Origin: Candidatus Babelota bacterium
GTDB lineage: Bacteria > JAGOBX01
Assembly (NCBI GenBank): GCA_017999075.1
Contig: JAGOBX010000140.1
Span: 1 to 8,268 of the forward strand
DNA: 8,268 nucleotides
Direction: 5' to 3'
A program made the position numbers and the translations under genes. This document shows positions 1 to 5,647 of this stretch, piece by piece; within the stretch, counting starts at the first letter, position 1, and the number at the start of each line of letters is the position of its first letter. The notes under the pieces were generated by a model. That model made no database searches. It saw nothing but the letters and a program-made list of their open reading frames with translations, and was not told the origin of the DNA.

Positions 1-1173
1 GTTTTAAAAAATATAAATTCTTATAATATATCAAAAATTAATATTTTAAACCTGAAAAAATTAGACAAATCCGTTGTTGAAGATTACACTAATTCTTTAA
101 TTAAAAAAAATTATAAATCCGAAGAAATGCTGGCTTCAATTTACAATCTCTACGGTTCAGGATACTTTGATAAAATCAATTATAATTTCCAAAAAAATGA
201 AACCGATACGGACTTCAACCTCAATCTTTATTTGGTTGAAAAAAATTATTATTCATTAAATTTAGGATTTTATGCTGATGAATACTATAACGCCGTCGGT
301 TGTCTGGGCATATCAAAGAATAATATAGATAAATTCGGATCAAAACTTGATTTTGAAACTAATTTCGGATTATACAAAAAAATAAAACTGAAATATACTA
401 CACTCAACACAACCAAATTGAAATTGACTTCTCAAATAACAACAAGTTATATAGACAGTTTTATTAAATTGTTTAATGATTCATTTTTTATCAATAATGA
501 TTATTTCCGGTATAAGGATATTTCGTTTAACATAAGCAAATATGTGAGCTTTCATTCTGCATTTAACATTTCACTGAATTTTTCGAAATTCAGCAGTTCT
601 TTAAATCAAAGTACTCCATATTCTAAAATCGAATTATCATTTAAATATGACAATTTGAAAGATTATATTTTCCCTGCAAACTCTTCAAATTTCTGTATAA
701 AATACAGTAAATTTCTATCTCATAATTATAAAAATTCGGAAAAGCTTTATCTTGGAACGTCTTATTTCCCTTTAATATACAGAAATACTCTCTTAATAAT
801 TAATTCCGGAATAGGATTATCATCCCATGAAATCAATTTTATTGAAAAGTTCACTTCAGGAGGTCCTGACGAAATTCCAGGATATTACAGAAATGAATTC
901 AGAACAGATAATTTATATTTTCTAACTTTAGGAGGAGTTTACAAAATTAGAGAATATAAATCTCTGCTTAAACAAAAAATATACTGTTCAATACTTTCAG
1001 GAATAGCCGAAATAAAAAATAATAAAAACTTTTCTTTTGATTACAATAATTTATTGTACGGAATTACAGCAAAATTTATTTTATCAACGAATTTCGGAAA
1101 TTTGGAAATTATAGGCGGATGCAACAGAAAAAAACAAATGCACTTTTATTTTCAATACGGATATAAGTTATAA
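1..1173 (+). CDS. Omp85-superfamily outer-membrane barrel, C-terminal part; probable patatin-like phospholipase (PlpD/FplA type)
   Basis: The frame is open from base 1, so the gene begins left of the window; the first ATG at 127 is internal. About 390 residues are visible, ending in TAA. Residues ~12-75 read as the end of a POTRA-like domain, including the typical 'LYGSGYFDKINYNF' segment (residue ~55 on). The rest alternates polar and hydrophobic/aromatic residues as in a beta-barrel of about 300 residues. A 'LGFYADEYYNA' strand followed by 'NNIDKFGSKLDFE' matches the first barrel strands of patatin-type Omp85 proteins. A 'GGPDEIPGYYRNE' segment sits where the family has its conserved GG...GY/GL loop motif. 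The last strand ends Tyr-Lys-Leu rather than in Phe. In this family an N-terminal patatin lipase precedes the POTRA and barrel; that part would lie outside, so the lipase is inferred. BamA or TamA is the alternative. It is the last gene before a 143-base gap. Confidence 0.75.
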   Translation, partial: VLKNINSYNISKINILNLKKLDKSVVEDYTNSLIKKNYKSEEMLASIYNLYGSGYFDKINYNFQKNETDTDFNLNLYLVEKNYYSLNLGFYADEYYNAVGCLGISKNNIDKFGSKLDFETNFGLYKKIKLKYTTLNTTKLKLTSQITTSYIDSFIKLFNDSFFINNDYFRYKDISFNISKYVSFHSAFNISLNFSKFSSSLNQSTPYSKIELSFKYDNLKDYIFPANSSNFCIKYSKFLSHNYKNSEKLYLGTSYFPLIYRNTLLIINSGIGLSSHEINFIEKFTSGGPDEIPGYYRNEFRTDNLYFLTLGGVYKIREYKSLLKQKIYCSILSGIAEIKNNKNFSFDYNNLLYGITAKFILSTNFGNLEIIGGCNRKKQMHFYFQYGYKL

Positions 1174-1203
1174 TTAATTTCTGAAAATTATGGATATTGC
1201 GCT

Positions 1204-1230
1204 TTGAAATAATTTAAATTTATTTACAAT
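1204..1230 (+). promoter_or_regulatory. Candidate sigma70-type promoter of the EFR1-type gene
   Basis: A TTGAAA box at 1204-1209 and a TACAAT box at 1225-1230 are separated by 15 bases, slightly shorter than the usual 16-18. The predicted transcription start, near 1237, falls inside the inverted repeat at 1234-1253. In such AT-rich DNA promoter-like boxes arise easily by chance, so this is a weak call. Confidence 0.35.
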
Positions 1231-1233
1231 ATT

Positions 1234-1253
1234 TTAATTGATCAATCAATTAA
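1234..1253. promoter_or_regulatory. Perfect 9-bp inverted repeat, candidate repressor operator
   Basis: TTAATTGAT at 1234-1242 and ATCAATTAA at 1245-1253 are exact reverse complements separated by the dinucleotide CA. The site is about 65 bases upstream of the EFR1-type ATG and overlaps the predicted transcription start. Symmetry and position suit a dimeric regulator of the TetR or MarR kind, but no regulator gene lies in the window. A small A+T-rich hairpin in RNA is possible but would be weak. Confidence 0.4.
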
Positions 1254-1257
1254 GAGG

Positions 1258-1269
1258 TTGGTAAACCAA
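1258..1269. promoter_or_regulatory. Second short inverted repeat in the same leader
   Basis: TTGGT at 1258-1262 and ACCAA at 1265-1269 form a perfect 5-bp inverted repeat around AA. It starts five bases after the longer repeat at 1234-1253. It could be a second half of a compound operator or part of the 5' leader structure. At this length chance occurrence is quite possible. Confidence 0.25.
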
Positions 1270-1306
1270 TCATTTCATAAGAATAAAAAATTACAATTAA
1301 ATCTGC

Positions 1307-1310
1307 AGGA
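1307..1310 (+). promoter_or_regulatory. Shine-Dalgarno AGGA for the EFR1-type gene
   Basis: AGGA lies 6 bases before the ATG at 1317 and supports that start. It is the clearest ribosome-binding site in the window; the - strand genes have only weak or distant purine motifs. Confidence 0.7.
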
Positions 1311-1316
1311 CTTAAA

Positions 1317-2081
1317 ATGAAAATATTTTATTTTACCGCAACAGGAAATTGTCTGGATGTAGCTAAAAGATTTGAATGCGAACTAATATCAATACCAAAT
1401 ATATTGAAACGTTCAGAGAAACAAGAGATTACGTTTAAAGATGATAAAATAGGAATTATTTTTCCATGTTACGTACTGATTGCCCCGAAAATTATACGCG
1501 AATTTATTGATAAAGTTAAACTAAACAGCGATTATATTTTTGCTATTATGACTTACGGCAATTTTCCAGGCGATGGAATTAACTGGTTTGTAAAATACTG
1601 CGATAAACGCGATATTAAAATCAGCTATGCAAATGATCTTCTAATGATAGATAATTATCTGCCGATATTTGATATTCAGAAGCAAATCGAAAAAGAGCCG
1701 GAAAAAAAGATTGAAGAACAGATTGAAAAAATTAAAAAAGATATTTTTGATTCAAAAAAAATAATTGTGAAACATGGTTTTCTTAATAAATTAGCCTCTG
1801 GAATACTTCAATATTTCTATGATTTCCTGTTGGTTAATGGATATAAAAAATTCATTGTTAATAGCGGATGCAATAGATGCGGCATATGTCAGCAAGTCTG
1901 TCCAAGAAACAATATCGTTATAAAAAACAAATCTGAAATCGGCAATAAATGTGAATTCTGTTTGGCCTGTATTAACTTATGTCCACAAAAAGCTATTATA
2001 TATAAGAATGAAAAAAATCCTGATTACAGATTTAAAAATAGAAATGTAAGTTTAAAAGAAATAATTAATTCCAATAATTAA
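1317..2081 (+). CDS. EFR1-type flavodoxin-ferredoxin fusion, 4Fe-4S iron-sulfur protein
   Basis: A 254-residue cytoplasmic protein with two parts. Residues 1-~110 look like a flavodoxin fold: strand 'MKIFYF' followed by the FMN phosphate loop 'TATGN' at 7-11, then 'IGIIFPCY' at 45-52 and 'YIFAIMTYGNFPG' at 73-85. The C-terminal part carries two 4Fe-4S motifs: C185-C188-C191-C195-P and C212-C215-C218-C222-P, the bacterial 2[4Fe-4S] ferredoxin pattern. Proteins of this make-up are named EFR1 family ferredoxins; they are presumed electron carriers or flavin-linked reductases, and their partners are generally unknown. Length is normal for the family and both clusters look intact. A charged Lys/Glu-rich helix (~120-145) links the halves. 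It stands alone between the Omp85 gene and the convergent envelope operon, with its own Shine-Dalgarno and a possible operator upstream, so it may be separately regulated. The redox partner cannot be deduced here. Confidence 0.9.
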   Translation: MKIFYFTATGNCLDVAKRFECELISIPNILKRSEKQEITFKDDKIGIIFPCYVLIAPKIIREFIDKVKLNSDYIFAIMTYGNFPGDGINWFVKYCDKRDIKISYANDLLMIDNYLPIFDIQKQIEKEPEKKIEEQIEKIKKDIFDSKKIIVKHGFLNKLASGILQYFYDFLLVNGYKKFIVNSGCNRCGICQQVCPRNNIVIKNKSEIGNKCEFCLACINLCPQKAIIYKNEKNPDYRFKNRNVSLKEIINSNN

Positions 2082-2136
2082 CATAAATTTTCACTTATTT
2101 ATTAAACTTATAGATAAAATCAAACTCAATAAAACT

Positions 2137-3096
2137 CTAATCATTATTTGTCTTAAAAATCACGTTAACGCCGACGTATCCCATTATCACTTCTATATAC
2201 ATTATAAAAAAAACCAATACAGCTAATGAAAAACCCTGTTCTGTAGGGAAATTAAAAATTTTAGAAAGAATATATATTATCACAGCATCGCGCGTGCCTA
2301 ATCCAGATATTGATACAGGAACAAGCGCTATAAGAGATGACAAAGAAATGATAACCACTATGATTCCGTACGACAAATTTATTTTCAAAGCTGCAGCGAG
2401 CAAAAAAATCTGAAAAAAATATATTGCCCAAGAAACTATGGTTATAAAATTCCATTTTGCTATCATCCCGGTTAATCCGTTTTTAGCATAATCAGGAAGT
2501 TCGTTAAGCAAACTAAAATTAGTAAAAAATTTTTTCAATATTCCGCTTAATAAAATATAAAGTTTTTTATTAAGCAGCAAATAATTAATTAAAACAAATA
2601 TTACAACACATACGGCGCATAACATTGAAAATCTATAAAATCCGATTTTCCCAGTATAAAACAATAAATAAAAAAAACTTATCATCCCGGTTATTATAAT
2701 AAGAAAAAGATCTATAAAGCGGTCTATTAAAACAAGAAATAAAGAAAGAATTTTTGATTTAATTACTGAATTGATATAAAAAAACCTTGAAAATTCGCCA
2801 ACTTTTCCTGGAGTTATAGTTCCCCAGAAATAACTTTCCATATAACTTTTATAAATAATTTTACTGTCTAATTTTTCATTTGTATAACATGATAAAACAG
2901 ATTTTATGCGTAAAGTTTTCAAAAAAATCATAACCGGAAAAAGTAAAATAGATAAAAACACTATAAAATAATCGGTTTTACTAAAAATTTCTTTAATAGT
3001 CTTTAAATCCTGTTTAGACAATATATAAAAAAAAATTATGATCCCTATAATTTTAAACAGAGTATAAAATTTTTTGATATGTCCGGATTGAGTCAT
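2137..3096 (-). CDS. Flippase-like / lysylphosphatidylglycerol synthase TM-region membrane protein
   Basis: A 319-residue multi-pass inner-membrane protein with about seven or eight hydrophobic segments, near residues 12-27, 43-60, 117-147, 157-176, 218-238, 243-262 and 290-312. Conserved points of the family (LPG_synthase_TM, formerly UPF0104) are visible: 'TPGKVGE' at 95-101, 'DRF' at 125-127 and 'PVSISGLGTRD' at 260-270. The soluble aminoacyl-transfer domain of MprF is absent, so this is the stand-alone membrane form, thought to move or modify lipid-linked substrates; the substrate is unknown. It starts 5 bases after the TGA of the barrel gene and has no good Shine-Dalgarno (only GGA about 12 bases upstream), so translation is probably coupled. 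It ends in TAG and faces the EFR1-type gene across 55 bases. As the last gene of the block it may supply a lipid- or glycan-handling step. Confidence 0.85.
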   Translation of the reverse strand: MTQSGHIKKFYTLFKIIGIIIFFYILSKQDLKTIKEIFSKTDYFIVFLSILLFPVMIFLKTLRIKSVLSCYTNEKLDSKIIYKSYMESYFWGTITPGKVGEFSRFFYINSVIKSKILSLFLVLIDRFIDLFLIIITGMISFFYLLFYTGKIGFYRFSMLCAVCVVIFVLINYLLLNKKLYILLSGILKKFFTNFSLLNELPDYAKNGLTGMIAKWNFITIVSWAIYFFQIFLLAAALKINLSYGIIVVIISLSSLIALVPVSISGLGTRDAVIIYILSKIFNFPTEQGFSLAVLVFFIMYIEVIMGYVGVNVIFKTNND

Positions 3097-3101
3097 TGAA
3101 A

Positions 3102-5627
3102 TCAGAATTCCATTTTAATGCCTGTAAAAGCAGAAAGTTTTTTATAATTCATATCAGAATTTTCAAAATCATTTATATCATAAACTATTTTGAGGGTATA
3201 ATTATTTTTTATTTTAGGGAGTTTCTGAAGAAAAATAAATTCGTATTCTAATTTTTGTTTTTTAGAATCCTGATCGATCACTGAAGTTTTGTTTAAATCA
3301 TAATAATATGAAATTGACGAGCTCACAGAATTTTTAGAATATTTCAACGAACAACTTCCATTTATGAATTTATCTTTTTTTTCGTCTATTGTTTTGTATC
3401 TGTATTTTCCGCGCAAATCAATGTTCAGAATATTAAATATTTTTTTCGTATACGAATTATAATATTCATACTGTCTGGATTTTGAAATTGTAAAATTCAC
3501 TTTATCATCTTCATTTTCCCTTTCATAAGACACGTACAAATTCAACGCATTAGACAGCAAAGTATTTGAAATTTTAAAATTAAACAATAAATTTTCATTA
3601 TACTTATCTCTCTTTGAATTTCCGGACAGAAGTTCATTATAAGTTTTTCTGAGTTCGGACGTATTTTCGATTTTTATTTTATTAAGCGGCTTAATATCGT
3701 TTTTAGTAAAAGGAAGATAAGTCAAATTAGAAGTATAACTGTTTAAATAATTTGTTTTATCAAAATATTCGTCAAGGTTATCATTCTGGTATATAGTCGA
3801 AAATTTAATATTCAAATCCTTAACTGATTTATTTATATAAGTAAAATCAAACTTTTGCCTGTCAATTGTAGCAATTCCATTCATAGTAACATAATCAGGA
3901 TCAATTCTGATATAATTCAGCATACAATTATTATTATTATTAGGCGCATAATTAGTTTTGATTTCTATTGCGTTTCCTATAATGCTCTCAGTATTGACAG
4001 ATAAATCCGTAAAATAGGAATAAATAAATTCGTATTGAACAGTTAATTTACTGAATGGCAGTATTTTACCTGAAAAACTTATAAGAGTATTTTTTCCCGG
4101 GATAAAAACATTCGAATCATATACTATAGAATTTCTGTCATCTTCAGAATAAACAAAACTGAATATTCCGCTGCTTTTTTTATCTATCGCTATATTCAAA
4201 TTCAGTCCTAAATTCAAACGTTCAAAATTCTGAAAATCTTCAGGCCTTCTGTCTCTTCCTGCAAAAAATTTCAAAACTTCTTTATTCCCAGGAATTTTAT
4301 AATCAATCATAATTCCTTCCTGCGAATTATTAAAAGTCATTTTTGTGAACATAGGAAATATATTCCCTGCCGTAATAACCAGACTTTTAGTTTTATATTC
4401 TGCAGTAATTTTGTCAAGGTCATATTCACGTTCATCATAATTGCTTCCTTTTAATTTTAAAAGACCGGCAAAAATTCCTGTTTTATCTTTTAAATTAACT
4501 TTAAACTCGGCATCAGCAGAAACTTTATTATTATGTTCTATCAATTCTCCAGAAGATTCAATATCTCCTTTAACCTGAATGTCTTCATTGCTTAACGAGA
4601 CAACAGCACTGATTTTTTTCAGCGGCTGAGCAGGCTTAGCGCTCATACTGTTAATCAATGATTTTTGTTCAGATGACAATTCTATGATTTTTTTTCCTGT
4701 TTTCAATTGTTCTCTGATATCTTTAAAAATTTTATCCGCTTCATCGTGAATTTTATTTGCTGATTCTATTACGAATTCATCCAGCGCCTGTTTATCAGAA
4801 ATTCCTATTTCCACAGAATAAACCGGAGTATAGTATAAATATTCAGTATAAAAATTTTTCTTTTCCGTAATAATTTTTCCGTCCTGAGAAGAAACAATTT
4901 TAAAATCAACCAGTAATTCATACCTTTTTTCCAAAACCTGATTTGAGGAATTTACCCTATTGTCAACCAATTGAAAATTTTTAATCAGCCCTTCAAGTTT
5001 AAATTGTCCGTTTAAATTCACATCATAACTTGAAGAAGAATTCTTAAAACTTTTTTCAAGCTCATTTTTCAAATAATCGCGCAATCCCAATTTGTTTACA
5101 AGCGGCGCTTCATTTTCATTATGATTAAACCAATTTATAAAAATAGATACTTTATAATCGACAGATGATATAGATTGCGTCTGAGGTCTAAAAACTTTTT
5201 TTCTTAAATTTATATTTTCAGTTAACTGGTCAAACATAGCTCCAACAACAGGATTATCTTTTTCCGCGTATTCTCTGAATTTTTCTAAAAATTTTTCAAG
5301 ATTGTTCAGGTTTTGTTCTGACATTCTCTTTATATTTGATTGCAGCAGAATCAATTGCTCAGCGTATTTCTGATAATCTTCAATTTTTGCAAGTGAATAT
5401 GCATATAATATTTTTCCATTAATCTGATTCACATCTATAATTTTATCTGCCAATAATTGATTCAAACTATTTTTCAAATCCTGAGCAGTTTTTTTAATTA
5501 CATTTTCAATTATCAAATTATTGAATACAGTTTGCGTGTCCGGTGGTGGAGCAGACTCCGCATAAAGCGTATGAATAGTTAAAATTAAAAATGTTATAAT
5601 TATAAAAAAACGATTATATATTTTCAT
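3102..5627 (-). CDS. Large exported protein: helical and LptE-like N-terminal half plus predicted outer-membrane beta-barrel
   Basis: Not recognised as a named family. The ATG at 5627 is chosen over an in-frame TTG at 5642 because it gives a clean signal peptide, 'MKIYNRFFIIITF...LYA', with cleavage after Ala23; neither start has a strong Shine-Dalgarno. The product is 841 residues. Residues ~30-140 look helical and rich in Lys, Glu, Gln and Leu. Residues ~155-310 have an alpha/beta pattern with 'LEGLIKNF', 'YELLVDFKIVSSQDGKII' and a long C-terminal helix, reminiscent of LptE or related periplasmic lipoprotein folds (inferred, no lipobox). From ~340 to the end the chain is beta-rich, with alternating polar/hydrophobic strands and many Tyr, Asn, Ser and Lys. 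It contains 'GNIFPMF' (~421-427) and 'FFAGRDRRPEDF' (~454-465). The end 'GIKMEF' fits the G-x-x-hydrophobic-x-aromatic signal of BamA-inserted barrels. It follows the modular protein gene by 20 bases. Confidence 0.7.
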   Translation of the reverse strand: MKIYNRFFIIITFLILTIHTLYAESAPPPDTQTVFNNLIIENVIKKTAQDLKNSLNQLLADKIIDVNQINGKILYAYSLAKIEDYQKYAEQLILLQSNIKRMSEQNLNNLEKFLEKFREYAEKDNPVVGAMFDQLTENINLRKKVFRPQTQSISSVDYKVSIFINWFNHNENEAPLVNKLGLRDYLKNELEKSFKNSSSSYDVNLNGQFKLEGLIKNFQLVDNRVNSSNQVLEKRYELLVDFKIVSSQDGKIITEKKNFYTEYLYYTPVYSVEIGISDKQALDEFVIESANKIHDEADKIFKDIREQLKTGKKIIELSSEQKSLINSMSAKPAQPLKKISAVVSLSNEDIQVKGDIESSGELIEHNNKVSADAEFKVNLKDKTGIFAGLLKLKGSNYDEREYDLDKITAEYKTKSLVITAGNIFPMFTKMTFNNSQEGIMIDYKIPGNKEVLKFFAGRDRRPEDFQNFERLNLGLNLNIAIDKKSSGIFSFVYSEDDRNSIVYDSNVFIPGKNTLISFSGKILPFSKLTVQYEFIYSYFTDLSVNTESIIGNAIEIKTNYAPNNNNNCMLNYIRIDPDYVTMNGIATIDRQKFDFTYINKSVKDLNIKFSTIYQNDNLDEYFDKTNYLNSYTSNLTYLPFTKNDIKPLNKIKIENTSELRKTYNELLSGNSKRDKYNENLLFNFKISNTLLSNALNLYVSYERENEDDKVNFTISKSRQYEYYNSYTKKIFNILNIDLRGKYRYKTIDEKKDKFINGSCSLKYSKNSVSSSISYYYDLNKTSVIDQDSKKQKLEYEFIFLQKLPKIKNNYTLKIVYDINDFENSDMNYKKLSAFTGIKMEF

Positions 5628-5647
5628 GGTGGTATAATCCAAATAAG

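Noticed and set aside
1174-1203. Terminator after the Omp85 gene
   Set aside because: Only a weak AATTT/AAATT pairing without a stable stem or T-run is visible.
2082-2136. Bidirectional terminator between the convergent genes
   Set aside because: The 55 bases hold only weak A+T pairings and a short repeated 'ACTTAT'; no G+C stem with a T-run was found.
2261-2455. 64-codon open frame on the - strand inside the flippase-like gene
   Set aside because: It overlaps the well-supported membrane protein in another frame; its product has no recognisable domain.
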